Origin: Sapria himalayana
Lineage: Eukaryota > Streptophyta > Magnoliopsida > Malpighiales > Rafflesiaceae
Reading direction: 5' to 3'
DNA length: 64,000 nucleotides
NCBI GenBank assembly: GCA_029783825.1
Contig: JAREIK010014550.1
Location: forward strand, 1-64,000
A program made the position numbers and the translations under genes. The notes below the pieces were generated by a model that saw only the letters and a list, made by a program, of their open reading frames with translations, was not told where the DNA came from and ran no database searches. Positions within the stretch are counted from its first letter, which is position 1; each line of letters begins with the position of its first letter. Shown here one piece after another: positions 13,095 through 27,037 of this stretch.

Positions 13095-15803
13095 ATAATA
13101 ATATTTGAAATTTTTTGAAATTTGAATATAATATTAGTTATAATATTTTAATAATTATATATCATATAAATTCAATATAAACAATTTATTAATAGATATT
13201 ATAATAATGATCAAAAATTAATTAATAAACTATTAATAATAAGATATATATTAATTAAAAATATTTACAAGACCCAAATTGATTCAAAATTAAAGTAAAA
13301 TATATTAATTGATAATAATTTTAAATTTTTAAAGTTTACTTCTTTTATAAGCGTGTATATATTCTTTGATTAAAAATAAATTATTAATTTATATTTGTTG
13401 CACTCATAATTTATATTGTATAAATATTTCTATAAGTAAACTTATAAATAATTAAAATGAATATTTAAAATAATAATAAATTGAAATTAAAACTAGATTT
13501 CTTAATTATTAAGTAGTATATATCAGTTTAATGGTTTATGTATTTAGGCATTACGGGCCTTAGGAGATTACTGATTTCACTGTGTATGCATTTAGTTGTT
13601 TTCAATATTTAGTTAAAATAATCATTATATTTTTATATCATATAAATTCAATATAACAATATTATTGATATATATTGTAAAAATTGATCAAAAAATAAAT
13701 TAATTATCTATTATTAATAAGATAGATATCAATTAAAATATAATAAAAAAACATAAATTGAATAAGAATAAATCAAAAATATATTACTATATAATAATTT
13801 GCTGTTTTCAAAATTTTTTTTTTAAAAGTTTATCCATATTTTTTTGATGAAAAATAATTTATATAAATTATATTTGTCGAACTCATAATTTATTTTTAAT
13901 TAATATTGATATAAAAATAAGAAATAAATAATTAAAATGAATATTTAAAATTATAATAAAAAAAATAATATTGAAATTTATTCTTTATTATTTTGGGTAT
14001 ACCAGTCTAATTTAAATTAAATCTATATCACAATTTTTAGGCATTTAGTGGTTTATAGGTTTTATTTAAATAAAGAAATAAGAAAAAAATTATTTTGATA
14101 TTTTTTCATATTTTCAAACATTATAACCGTTGAAAATATAATAATTTTAAATTTTTTTAAAAATGTGAATACATATTTAGTAATAATAATCTTTATAATA
14201 TATAAAATAATCTAAATATAAACAATTTGTTTGATAGATATGATATCAATTACCAAAAAATAAATTAATATGCTATTATTAATATGATAGATATAAATTA
14301 AAATATAAATGCAAAACCTAAAAATATTCAAAATCCAAGTAAAATTTATTACTAAATAATAATTTTTCTTTAGTTTGTGTTTGTTTTTGTAAGCTTATAT
14401 TTTTATTGATGAAAAATAAATTATTTAAATTATATTTGTATCAATCATAATTTATTTTGTAATTAATATTTTAATAAAATATTTAAATTATATTTTAGTT
14501 TTACGAGTTTAAAGCTTTAAGTAATTAGGGGCTTTTGTGTTTAGAAGTTTAGAGGTTTAAGTGTCTAGGCATTTAGTTATCTATAAGTTTTATTTAAACA
14601 ATGATATAACAAAAAAATTATGTTTATTATTTTTTTAATTTTTGAAGGTTATAACCTTTGAAAATATAATAATTTTTAAATTTTTTTTAAAGGTAAATAG
14701 AATATTTAGTTATAATAATCTTAAAAAATATAAGTCATTTAAATTCAATATAAATAATTACATTGTTAGATATTATAATAATGATCGAACAAAATTAAAT
14801 AAACTATTATTAATAAGATAGATATTATTTAAAATATATTTGCAAAATGTAAATTTATTCAAAATCAAAGTAAAATATATTACTTAATAATAATTTTTTT
14901 AATGTTTTGCTTTTTTTATAACTTTATATTTTGTTATTATTAATACATTATTTAAATTAATTTGTCTTGCTCATAATTTATTTTGTAATTTATAATTCTA
15001 TAATAATAAACTAATAAATATTAAAATAATTATTTAAAATTATAATGAATACACATAAAATTGAGATTTATTATTTATTATTAAGGATATACCGGTTTAA
15101 TGGTTTAAGTAATTAGGTGTTCTTGGGTTTAGGAGTTTAGTGATTCAAGTGTTTAGCCCTTTTGTTATTTATAGTTAATATCTAAAGAATTAAAAAACAA
15201 AGAATTTAATTTTTTTAAGGTTGTAACCTTTGAAAATATAATAATTTTTAATTTTTTTAAATGTGAATATAATATTTAGTTATAATAATCATAATAATTA
15301 TATATAATGTAAACTATATATAAATAATTTTATTAATAGATATTATAATAATGATCAATAAATAAATTAATAAACTAGTATTAATAAGAATGATATAAAT
15401 TAAAATATAATTGTAGAATGTAAAATGATTCAAAATCAAAATAAGATATATTACTAAATAATATGTTTTATTTTAAAAATTTTGCCTCATTTTATAAGCA
15501 TATATATTTCTTTGATGAAAAATAAATTATTTAAATTATATCTATTTCAATAATAATTATTTTGTAGTTAATATTTCTATAAAAATAAATTTATACATAA
15601 TTAAAATGAATATTTAAAATTATAATGAATACTAATAAAAAGAGATTTATGATTTATTATTTATGGTATACCTATTTAATTGTTAAGTTTTTGTGGTTTT
15701 GGGGTTAAGGAGTTTATTGATTTATATGTTTGCACATTTAGGTGTTTATAGGTTTTATTTAATCAATGAAATAACAAAAGATTTATTTTTATGAATTTTT
15801 GTG

Positions 15804-15831
15804 ATTTTCAAAGGTTATAACCTTTGAAAAT
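15804..15831. repeat. Perfect 28-bp palindrome of the satellite monomer
   Basis: Self-complementary over 28 bp, centred on AAAGGTTATAACCTTT, in the type I monomer. Confidence 0.95.
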
Positions 15832-18259
15832 ATAATATTTTTTTAATAGTTCTAAAATAAGAATACAATTCTTAGTTATAATAATCTTAATAATTATATT
15901 TGATGTAAATTCAACATAAAAAATTTTATTAATATATATTATTTTGATGATCAAAAAATAAATTAATTAACTATTATTAATAAGATAAATATTAATTAAA
16001 ATATATTTGCACGACCCAAAATAATTCAAAATCAAAGTAAATTATATTACTAAATAAAATTTAAATTTTTGAAAATTTTGTTTATTTTTATAAGCTTATA
16101 TTTTTTCATAAAAAATAATTTATTTAAATTATTTATGTCTCATGTATTATTTATTTTGTGATTAATATTTCTATAAAAATAAACTAAAAAATAATTAAAA
16201 TGAATATTTAAAATTATAATAAATACAAATAAAAATGAGATTTATTATTTAGGTTATATAGGTTATATGGTTTAAGTATTTAGGGGGTTTAGGGGTTTAG
16301 GAATCTAGAGATTTAAATGTTTAGGCATTTAGTGGTTTATAAGTTTTATGTAAATAATAAAATTATAAAAAAAATAATTTTTGTGATTTTTTATCATTTT
16401 TGAAGGTTATAACCTTTGAAAATATAATAATTTTTAAATTTTTTTAAAAAGTAAATATAATATTTAGTTATAATAATCTTTATAATTATAAGACATTTAA
16501 ATTCAATATAAGTAATTTTATTGTTAGATATTATAAAATTGATTGAATAATAAATTAATAAACTAATCTTAATAAGATTGATAGCAATTAAAATATAATT
16601 GCAAAACCTATATATAATGATTCAAAATCAAAGTAAAATATATTACTAAATAATAATTTTTTGTTTTTAAATTTATACTTATTTTTATATGATTATATAT
16701 TTTATTGATTAAAAATAATTATTAAAAATATAGTTGTCTCTCTCATTATTTATTTGTAATTAATATTTCTATAAAAAATAACTAATAAATAATTAAAATG
16801 AATATTTAAAATTATAATAAAATTATAAATCATTTACTGATCTATAGGTTTTATTTAAAAAATGAAATAACAAAAAAATTATAATTATTATTTTTTCTCA
16901 TTTTATAAGGTTATAACTTTTGAAAATATAATTATTTTTAAATTTCTTTCAAAAGTGAATACAATATTTATTTATAATAATCATAATAATTATATATCAT
17001 ATAAATTCAATATAAACAATTTTATTGATAAATATTCTAATAATTATCAAAAAATAAATTAAAAATTTATTATGAATAAGATTGATATTATTTAAAATAT
17101 AATATCAAAACCTAAAATGATTCAAAAGCAAAGCAAAATATATTACTTGATAATAATTATTTGTTTTTAAATTTTTATTCTTTTTATAAGCTTATCAATT
17201 TTTTGATGAAAAATAATTTTTATAAATTATATTTTTAACTCATAATTTATTTTATAATTAATACAGATATACAAATAAAAAACTAAAAATCAAAATGATT
17301 TTTTTTAAATTATATTGAAAACAAATAATAATGAGATTTATTAATTATTATTTAGTGTATACCAGTTTAAAGAATTATCTATATAGGGGTATAGAGATTT
17401 TGTAGTTTAGTGATTTAAGTCTTTAGGCATTTAGTGGTGTATAGGTTTTATTTAAACAATGAAATAATAAAAAAAATATTTTTTTTATTTTTTCACATTT
17501 TCAAATTTTATAACCTTTGAAAATATAATAATTTTTAAATTTTTTTCAAAGGTGAATATAATAATTTGTCATAATAATCATTATATTTATATATCATATA
17601 AATTCAATATAAATATTTTTATTGATAAATATTCTAATAATGATCAAAAAATAAATTAATAATTTATTATTAATAAGATATATTTCATTTAAAATATAAT
17701 CACAAATATTAAAATGATTCAGAAGATAAGCAATAATATTTAGTTATAATAATCTTAATAATTATAAGACATTTAAATTCAATATAAGTAATTTTATTGA
17801 TATATATTATAGTAATGATCAAAAAATAAATTAATAAACTATTATTAATAAGATTGATAGCAATTTAAATATAAATGCAAAACCTATAATATTACAAAAT
17901 CAAAGTAAAATATATTACTAAATGATAATTTTTTATTTTTAAATTTTTACTTCTTTTTATAAGCTTATATTTATTTTTTGATTAAAAATAAATTATTAAA
18001 ATTATATTTGTCTCATTCATTATTTATTTTGCAATTAATATTTATATAAAAAATAAACTAATAAATAATTAAAATGAATATTTAAAATTATTATGAATAT
18101 AAATTAAAATGAGATTTATGATTTATTATATATTGTATATCGGTTTAATGGATTGTTAATTTAGTGGTTTTGTCGTTTAGAAGTTTAGCAATTTATGTTT
18201 TTAGGCATTTGGTTTATAGTTTGTATTTATATAATAAAAAAAAATTTTGATTTTAACTG

Positions 18260-18287
18260 ATTTTCAAAGGTTATAACCTTTGAAAAT
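18260..18287. repeat. Perfect 28-bp palindrome next to an inversion junction
   Basis: Self-complementary over 28 bp. The orientation of the array flips about 20 bp downstream, at 18,307/18,308, which makes this dyad a candidate break or template-switch site. Confidence 0.95.
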
Positions 18288-19142
18288 AAAATAATTTTTA
18301 AAATTTATATAATAGAAAAATTAATTACAAAATAAATTTCGAGTGAGACAAATATTATTTAAATAATTTATTTTTAATCAAAATAAAATAAGCTTATAAA
18401 TTGAAGGACAAATTTAAAAATTAAATATTATTATTTAGTAATATATTTTGATTCGATTTTGAATCATTTTGTGTTATGTAAATATATTTTAATTAATATC
18501 AATATTATTAATAATAGTTTATTAATTTAATTTTTGATCATTATAATAATATTTATCATTAAAATTATTTATATTGAATTTATATGATATATAATTAGTA
18601 AGATTAATATAATTAGACACAGTATTCACATTTCAAAAAAGTTAATAATTTATTTTATTTTTAAAGGTAATAACCATTGAAAATCAGAAAAATTCAAAAA
18701 AAAAAATTTTATTTTTATTATATAAATAAAACCTATAAACCACTAAATACCAAAAAACATAAATTGATAAACTTCTAATCGACAAAATGCTTAAATAATC
18801 AAACAATTAAACCGGTATACAACATAAAATAAATCATAAATCTCATTTTAACTTGTATTCATTATAATTTTAAATATTCATTTTAATTATTTATTAGTTT
18901 ATTTTTTATAGAAATATTAATTACAAAATAAATAATGAGAGAGACAACTATATTTTTAATAATTTATTTTTAATCAATAAAAATATATAATCATATAAAA
19001 ATAAGTATAAATTTAAAAACAAAAAATTATTATTTAGTAATATATTTTACTTTGATTTTGAATCATTATATATAGGTTTTGCAATTATATTTTAATTGCT
19101 ATCAATCTTATTAAGATTAGTTTATTAATTTATTATTCAATC

Positions 19143-19194
19143 AATTTTATAATATCTAACAATAAAATTAATTATTGTTAGATATTATAAAATT
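19143..19194. repeat. Foldback hairpin, 23-bp perfect arms
   Basis: Left arm 19,143-19,165 and right arm 19,172-19,194 are perfect reverse complements separated by 6 nt. The arm is ordinary monomer sequence ('tattgttagatatt'), so a ~40-bp piece of the satellite has been copied back in the opposite direction. Confidence 0.9.
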
Positions 19195-19348
19195 TATTAT
19201 TTAATCATTTTTTTGTTATTTCTATTTATTATAATTTTAAATATTCATTTTAATTATTTATAGTTTAATTTTTTACAAAATTAATTCAAAATAAATTTCG
19301 AATGAGACAAATAATATTTAAATCATTTATATTAAATCAAAAAAAAAA

Positions 19349-19478
19349 TATATAGGCTTAAAAAAAGAACAAAAAATTTAAAAATTATTATTTAGTATTA
19401 TATAGGCTTAAAAAAAAATATAGGGTTAAAAAAAGAACAAAAAAAATATATAGGCTTAAAAAAAAATATAGGCTTAAA
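19349..19478. repeat. Local microduplications of a TATAGGCTTA word
   Basis: The word TATAGGCTTA (once TATAGGGTTA), each time followed by an A-run, occurs five times within 130 bp. Two of the copies are also followed by a 'gaacaaaaa' word. Nothing like this occurs elsewhere in the array, so it is a local expansion. Confidence 0.85.
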
Positions 19479-22400
19479 TATTATTATTTAGTATTATATT
19501 TTGATTTGATTTTGAATCATTTTTTGTTATGTAAATATATTTTAATTAATATTTAGATTTTTAATAATAGCTTGATAATTTAATTTTTGATCATTATTAT
19601 AATATCTATCATTAAAATTATTTATATTTAATTTATATGATATATAGTTAGTAAGATTAATATAATTATTTTATTTTTATTATTTACATAAAACCTATAA
19701 ACCACTAAATGACTAAATACTAACTTGACTTAACTCCTAATCCCTAAAGTTTATAAATACTCAAAACATTAAATTAGTATACTCTAAATAATAAATCATA
19801 ATTCTCATTTTTATTAGTATTCATTATAATTTTAAATATTCATGTTAAAATATTATCAGTTTATTTTTATACAAATATTAATTACAAATAAATTATTAGT
19901 GAGACAGATATAATTTAAATAATGAATTTTCATCAAATAAAAATATATGCTTATAAAAAGAGGCAAAATTTTTAAAATAAAAAATTATTTTTTATTAATA
20001 TATCTTATTTTGATTTTGAATCATTTTAGAATCTACAATTATATTTTAATTTACATCATTCTTATTAATACTAGTTTATTAATTAATTTATTGATCATTA
20101 TAATAATATTTTTTAATAAAATTATTTATATTTAATTTACATTATATAAATTTATTAAGATTATTATAAGTAAATATTATATTCACATTTAAAAAAAATT
20201 AAAAATTATTATATTTTCAAAGGTTATAACCTTCAAGTATTAAAAAAAATCAAAAAATTAATTTTTTTGTTTTTTCATTGTTTAAATAAAAACTATAAAT
20301 CACTAAATGTCTAACAATTAAATCACAAAACTCCTAAACCACAAAACACCTAAATACTTAAACCATTAAACCAGTATATCCTGAATAATAAATAATAAAT
20401 CTCAATTTTATTTGTATTCATTATAATTTTAAATATTCATTTTAATTATTTATTAGTTTATTATTATAGAATTATAAATTACAAAATAAATTATGAGTAA
20501 GACAAATATAATTTAAATAATTTATTTTTAAAAACAAAAATATAAACTTATAAAAAAGCAAAACATTAAAACAATTATTATTAAGTAAATTTAGATTTTG
20601 AATAAATTTAGATTTTGTAAATATATTTTAAATAATATCTATATTATTAATAATATTTTATTAATTTTTTATGATCATTATTATAATATCTAGCAATGTG
20701 ATTATTTATATTGAATTTAAATGACTTATAATTATTAATATTATTATAACTAAATATTATATTTACATTTGAAAAAATTTAAAAATTATTACATTATCAA
20801 ATGTTATAACCTTTGAAGATGTGAAAAAATATCAAAAATAATTTTTTCGTTATTTCATTGTTTAAATAAAATTTATAAACTACTAAATGCCTAAAAACAT
20901 AAATCACTAAACTTTTAAATGACAAAACATCTAAATACTTAAACCATTAAACTGGTATACATTAATAATAATTCATAAATCTCTTTTTAATTTTTATTCA
21001 GTATAATTTTTAATTTTTATTTAAATTATTAAATAATTTTTTTTAGAAATATTAATTACAAAATAAATAATTAGTAAGATAGATATAATTTCAATTAAAC
21101 CAGTATACCCTAAATAAATAAAGAATAAATATAAATTTTTTCAATATAATTTTAAATATTCATTTTAATATTTATTTGTATATTTTTATATAAATATTAA
21201 TTACAAAATAAATTACGAGTTAGACAAATATAATTTATATAAATTATTTTTAATCAAAGAAATATAAATAAACTTTTAAAAAGAAATAAAAATTTCAAAA
21301 TAAAAATTATTATATAGTAATATATTTTGCTTTTCTTTTGAATCAATTTGGGTTTGTAATTATATTATAATTGATATCTATCTTATTAATAATAGATTAT
21401 TATTTTATTTTTTGATAATTATTAGAATATCTATCAATAAAATTATTTATATTTAATTTATATGAAATATAAATATAATGATTATTATATCTAAATATTT
21501 AATTCACTTTTGAAAAAAAAATTAAAAATAATTATATTTTTAAAGGTTATAACCTTTGAAAATATCAAAAAATAATAAAAATATATTTTTTGTTATTTTA
21601 TTTTTTAAATAAAACCAATAAACTACTAAATGCATACACAATTAAATTAGTAAACTCCTAAACTTAGTAATGCCTAAATACATAAACCATTAAACCGCTA
21701 TATAATACATAATAATTAATAAATATAATTTTTATTTGTATTTATTATAATTTTAAATATTCATTTTAATTATTTATTAGTTTATTTTTATAGAAATATT
21801 TATTAAAAAATAAATTATGAGTGCGAAAAATATAATTTAAATAATTTATTTTTAATCAAAAAAGATATATACGATTATAAAAGAAGTAAAATTTAAAAAT
21901 TAAAAATTATTATTCAGTAATATAGTTTACTTTAATTTTGAATCAATTTGGGTTTTCTAATTATTTTTTAATTAATAACTATCTTATTATTAAATGTTTA
22001 TTAATTTAATTTTTAATCATTATTATAATATCTATCAATAAAATTGTTTATTGAATTTATATGATATATAATTATTAATATTTTTATAATTAAATATTGT
22101 ATTCACATTTCAGAAAATCTTAAATTTTATTATATTTTCATAGGTTATAACCTCTGAAAATGAGAAAATATTACAAATTTTTTTTGTTATTTTTTTGTTT
22201 AAATAAAACCTATAAAATACTAAATGCGTAATAACATAAATCTATAAACTCCTAAATGTCAAAACCAATAAACTGGTATACATTAATAATAAATCATAAA
22301 TCTCATTTTAATTTTTATTCAGTATAATTTTAAATTTTTATTTTAATTATTTAGCAGTTTATTTTTATAGAAATATTAATTACAAAATAAATTATTAGTG

Positions 22401-23928
22401 TGACAGAAATAATTTAAATTAAACTGGTGGTATACCCTAAATAATAAATAATAAATCTCATTTTTTTCATTATAATTTTAAATATTCAATTTAATTATTT
22501 ATTTGTTTATTTTTATATAAATATTAAAAACAAAATAAATTATGAGTTACACAAATATAATTTATATTAATTATTTTTCATCAAAAAAATATAGATAAAC
22601 TTTTGAAAATAAAATAAAAAATAAAACAAAAAATTATTATATAGTAATATATTTTGCTTTGCTTCTAAATCATTTTAGGTTTTTTAATTATATTTTAATT
22701 GATATCTATCTTATTAATTATAGATTATTAATTTATTTTTTGATCATTATTAGAATAATTTTCAATAAAAATGTTTATATTGAATTTATATGATATATAA
22801 ATTTAATAATTTTGATAACTAAATATTTTATTCACTTTTGAAAAAATTTTAAAATTTTTATATTTTCAAAGATTATAACCTTCGAACATGTGAAAAAATA
22901 AAAAAAATATATTTTTTTGTTATTTCATTGTTTAAATAAAACCTATAAATCACTAAATGCCTAAACACTTAAATCACTAAACTACAAAATAATGATTCCC
23001 CTATATAGATAATCCTTTAAACCGGTATACCCTAAATAATAATTAATAAATCTCTTTTTTATTTGTTTTCAGTATAATTTAAAAAATTCATTTTGATTGT
23101 TACGTTTTTTATTTATATATATATATTAATTATAAAAAAAATTATGAGTTAAAAATATAATTTATATAAATAATTTTTCATCAAAAAATAGATACACTTA
23201 TAAAAAGAATAAAAATTTAAAAACAAATAATTATTATTAAGTAATATATTTTAACTTTGCTTTTGAATCATTTTAGGTTTTGATATTATATTCTAAGTAA
23301 TATCAATCTTATTCATAATAGATTTTTAATTTATTTTTTGATTATTATTATAATATCTATGAATAAAATTGTTTATATTGAATTTATATGATATATAATT
23401 ATTATGATTATTATAAATAAATACTGTATTCACTTTTGAAAAAAATTAAAAAATTATTATATTTTCAAAGGTCTTAATCTTAAAAAATGAGAAAGAATAC
23501 AAAAAATAAATTTTTTATTATTTCTTTTTTAAATAAAACCTATAGACCACTAAATGTTTACTTACTTAAATCAGTAGCTCATAAAACCCGAAACCCCTAA
23601 ATACATAATACGTATTTTTAATCATAAAAAAATATAAGCTTATAAAAAGATAGAAAAATTAAAAAATTAAATATTATTATTTAGTAAAATATTTTTAATT
23701 TATTTTAAATCATTTTGTGTTATGTAAATATATTTTAATTAATATTTATATTATCAATAATAGTTTATTAATTTAGTTTTTGATCATTATTATAATATCT
23801 ATCATTAAAATTATTTATATTGAATTTATATGATATATAATTAATAAGATTAATATAATTATACATGGTATTCACATTTCAAAAGATTTCAAAAATTATT
23901 TTATTTTTAAAGCTTATAACCTTTGAAA

Positions 23929-23988
23929 ATCAAAAAAAAAATCAAAAAAAAATCAAAAAAAATCAAAAAAAATCAAAAAAAAATCAAA
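23929..23988. repeat. ATC-A(n) minisatellite
   Basis: About six tandem units of ATC followed by 7-10 A, just outside the palindrome arm of a type K monomer. Likely replication-slippage expansion of the A-rich stretch found here in other monomers. Confidence 0.85.
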
Positions 23989-24112
23989 ATTTTTTTTTAT
24001 TTTTTTATATAAATAAAACCTATATGCCACTAAATGCCTAAAAACATAAATTGCTAAACTCCTAAATGACAAAACCCCTAAATAATCGATCCATTAAACT
24101 GGTATACCATAT

Positions 24113-24117
24113 ATGAT
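24113..24117. repeat. Target-site duplication, left of the solo LTR
   Basis: ATGAT on the left against ATAAT on the right. Related K monomers read ATATATAATAAATC here, so the ancestral target was ATAAT and this copy carries one substitution. Confidence 0.75.
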
Positions 24118-24685
24118 TGTTGGGCAATTGTGCTTCCACGATAGTGAGATTGAGATACAGAAACACAGAACAACATAAAACAAGCAATATATATATCACA
24201 ATTCAACAACCATCCATGATAGAATCAAAAAACAAGAAATAAATACAGACAATAACGTGGTTCGCTAGTCGCTCTGTAAGACTAACTAAATCCTCCAGAA
24301 AATGTTTTTGCATTACAGATTAAGGCAACAGAAATGTCTTACAGCATGCAGCACACAGAATAGTCGTGATAAATCACACAGAGAGAAGAGAGAGAATGAT
24401 TAACATTTCCACGGGTCCAAAAATAGCCACCCGAAAATAAAATTACAAAACATTTTATATTTAAATTTCTTTCAGTTCATTTAACCGGAGCGGGTTGGCT
24501 CATGAGACGGGTCAGGCTCTGCTCCAATTACGGTCTGCTGTTCGGTTAGCGAGAACTCTGTTATTGTGCTACTGTTACATCCCCAGCCTCTTAATATTTC
24601 CTTTCCTGCATTTACATGAAAATATTAAAAAAAAAATATTTTGTTATACAAACAGATTATCAAAAAATAAATTACATATACAGCA
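24118..24685 (-). mobile_element. Solo LTR of a Copia-type retrotransposon
   Basis: A 568-bp non-satellite insertion that begins TGTTGGG and ends CAGCA on the plus strand. It therefore has TG...CA ends, flanked by a 5-bp duplication in a satellite monomer that is otherwise continuous. Read on the minus strand it contains a TATAAAATG box at 24,459-24,451, then CT-rich sequence, then CGAACCACGTT at 24,264-24,254, and it ends CCCAACA. From knowledge of plant Copia LTRs, a CCGAACCACGT-like motif near the 3' part and an AACA end are typical, so the minus strand is probably sense. No internal coding region, primer site or second LTR is present, so this is a solo LTR left by recombination. The open frame inside it is not a gene. 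Confidence 0.8.
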
Positions 24686-24690
24686 ATAAT
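24686..24690. repeat. Target-site duplication, right of the solo LTR
   Basis: ATAAT, matching the consensus satellite target. The satellite resumes with AAATC at the expected phase. Confidence 0.75.
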
Positions 24691-27010
24691 AAATCTTAAA
24701 TCTAATTTTAATTTGTATTCATTATAATTTTAAATATTCATTTTAAATATTTATTAGTTTATTTTTTATATAAATATTAATTACAAAATAAATAATTAGT
24801 CAGAAAAATATAACATTAATAATTTACTTTTAATAAAAAAAAATATAATCTTATAAAAAGAAGTAAAAATTTAAAAACAAAAAATTATTATTTAGTAATA
24901 AATTTTACATTGATTTTGAATCATTTTACGTTTTGTAATTATATTTTAATTAATATCTATCATATTAATAAAAGTTTATTAATTTATTTGTTGATAATTG
25001 ATATCATATCTATCAATAAAATTATTTATAACTTGTTTATATTATATATAATTATAATGATTATTATTACTAAATATTTTATTCACATTTTAAAAAAATT
25101 TTAAAATTATTATATTTTCAAATGTTATAACCTTTGAAAATGTGAAAAAATAACAAAAATATTTTTTTTGTTATTTCATTGTTTAAATAAATCCTATAAA
25201 CCACTAAATGCCTAAATACTTAAATCAATAACTCCTAAATCTCGAAAATCCTAAATAGATAATCATTTTAAACCAGTATACACTAAATAATAAATAATAA
25301 ATCTCAATATTATTTTTTTCATTATAATTTAAAATATTCATCTTAATTATTTATTCATTTATTTTTATATAATTTTTAATTACAGAATAAATTAAGTTAG
25401 ACAAATATAAATTATATAATTGTTTTTCATCAAAAAAATATAGATAAACTTTTTAAATGAAATAAAATTCAAAAAAAAAAAATATTATATAGTAATATAT
25501 TTTGCTTTATTTCTAAATCATTTTAGGTTTTGTAATTATATTTAAATTTATATTTATCTTATTAATAATAGATTATTAATTTATTCTTTGATCATTATTA
25601 GAATATTTAATAATAAAAATATTTATATTGAATTTATATGATATATAAATATAATGATTATTATAACTAAATATAGAATTCACTTTTGAAAAAAATTTAA
25701 AAATTATTATATTTTCAAAGGTTATAACCTTTGAAAATATGAAAAAATAAAAAAAATAAATTTTTTGATATTTTTTTTAAATAACACCTATAAACCACTA
25801 AATGCATACACAGTTAAATCAATAAACTCTTAAAGCCTGTAATGCCAAAATACATAAACCATTAAACCACTATATACTACTTAATAATTAATAAACTAAT
25901 TTTTAATTCTATTTATTATAATTTTAAATATTCATTTTAATTATTTATTAGTATATTTTTATAGAAATATTAATTACAAAATAAATTGTGAGTGCAACAA
26001 TTATAATATAAAAAATATATATGCTTATAAAAGAATTAAAAATTTAAAAATTAAAAATTGTTATCCAGAAATATATTTTACAATAATTTTGAATCAATTT
26101 GGGTTTTGTAATTATTTTTTAATTAATATATATCTTAATATCAATAGTTTATACATTTAATTTTGATCATTCTTATAATATATATAAATAAAATTCTTTT
26201 TTGAATTTATATGATATATAATTATTAATATTATTATAACTAAGTATTGTGTTCACATTTCAAAAAATTTTAAATATTATTATATTTTCAAAGGTTATAA
26301 CATATGAAAATAAGAAAAAATCATAGTAATTTTTTTTGAAATTTTATTTTTTTAAATAAAATGTATAAACCACTAAAAGCCTAAAAACATAAATTGCTAA
26401 AATCCTAAATGAAAAAACCTTTAAAAACATTAACCATTAAACTGGTATTCCCTAAATAATTAATCATGAATGTCATTTTTATTTGTATTCATTATAATTT
26501 TAATATTCATTTTAATTATTTATTAGTTTATTTTTATAAAAATATTAATTGCAAAATAAAATTATGAATGAGACAAATATAATTTAAATAATTTATCTTA
26601 TTCAATAAAATTTATAAGCTTATAAAAAGAATCAAAAATAAAAACTAAAAAATTATTATTTAGTAATATATTTTACTTTGAGTTTGAATCATTTTAGGTT
26701 TTGCAAATATATTTTAATTAATATCTATCTTATTAATAATAGTTTATTAATCTATTTTATGATCAGTATTATAATATCGATCAATAAAATTATTTATATT
26801 TATTTTACATGATATTTAATTTTTATGATTATTATAATTAAATATTGTATTAACATTTGAAAAAATTTAAAAATTATAATATTTTCAATGGATATAACCA
26901 TGAAAATGAGAAAAAATCTTAAAAAGAATTTTTTTTGTTATTTAATTATTTAAATAAAACCTATAAACCACAAAATACATAAATACTTAAATTACTTAAC
27001 TCCTAAACCC
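24691..27010 (-). repeat. AT-rich satellite array, block 4 (inverted)
   Basis: A continuation of the inverted satellite after the solo LTR. CTAAA-rich tracts lie near 25,190-25,270, 25,790-25,870, 26,360-26,440 and 26,950-27,010. The last one is cut by the junction with island copy 2. A 32-bp palindrome is present at 25,709. No gene was seen. Confidence 0.93.
25709..25740. repeat. Perfect 32-bp palindrome of the satellite monomer
   Basis: Self-complementary over 32 bp, one of the two longest dyads found. It lies in the inverted block. Confidence 0.95.
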
Positions 27011-27037
27011 TGATACTACTGAACCACACACACATAG

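Larger units (their letters stand above)
10250..18307 (+). repeat. AT-rich satellite array, block 2 (forward)
   Basis: The same monomer family as block 1. TTTAG-rich tracts are centred near 10,270, 10,840, 11,220, 11,790, 12,370, 12,950, 13,540, 14,520, 15,110, 15,690, 16,280, 17,400 and 18,160. Several monomers are fused or cut: 11,745-11,790 joins two types, 13,998-14,045 jumps out of a short unit, 16,815 jumps within a monomer, and about 17,710-17,740 splices into a different type. The block ends at 18,307, where the array turns over to the minus strand about 20 bp after a perfect palindrome. No gene was seen. Confidence 0.94.
18308..24112 (-). repeat. AT-rich satellite array, block 3 (inverted)
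   Basis: The same satellite in reverse orientation. TTTAG-rich tracts now read as CTAAA-rich tracts on the plus strand, near 18,730-18,820, 19,690-19,790, 20,290-20,380, 20,880-20,960, 21,620-21,700, 22,200-22,280, 22,930-23,030, 23,540-23,610 and 24,020-24,105. Short T units lie near 21,100 and 22,430. The stretch 18,862-19,170 is an unusually close reverse match to 16,509-16,815 in forward orientation, sharing rare variants such as the 'agagagacaacta' word and 'ttattaagattag'. This suggests a recent inverted duplication. No gene was seen. Confidence 0.93.

Noticed and set aside
24495..24689. 64-codon open frame
   Set aside because: It lies inside the solo LTR and runs over its end into the duplication, so it is chance.
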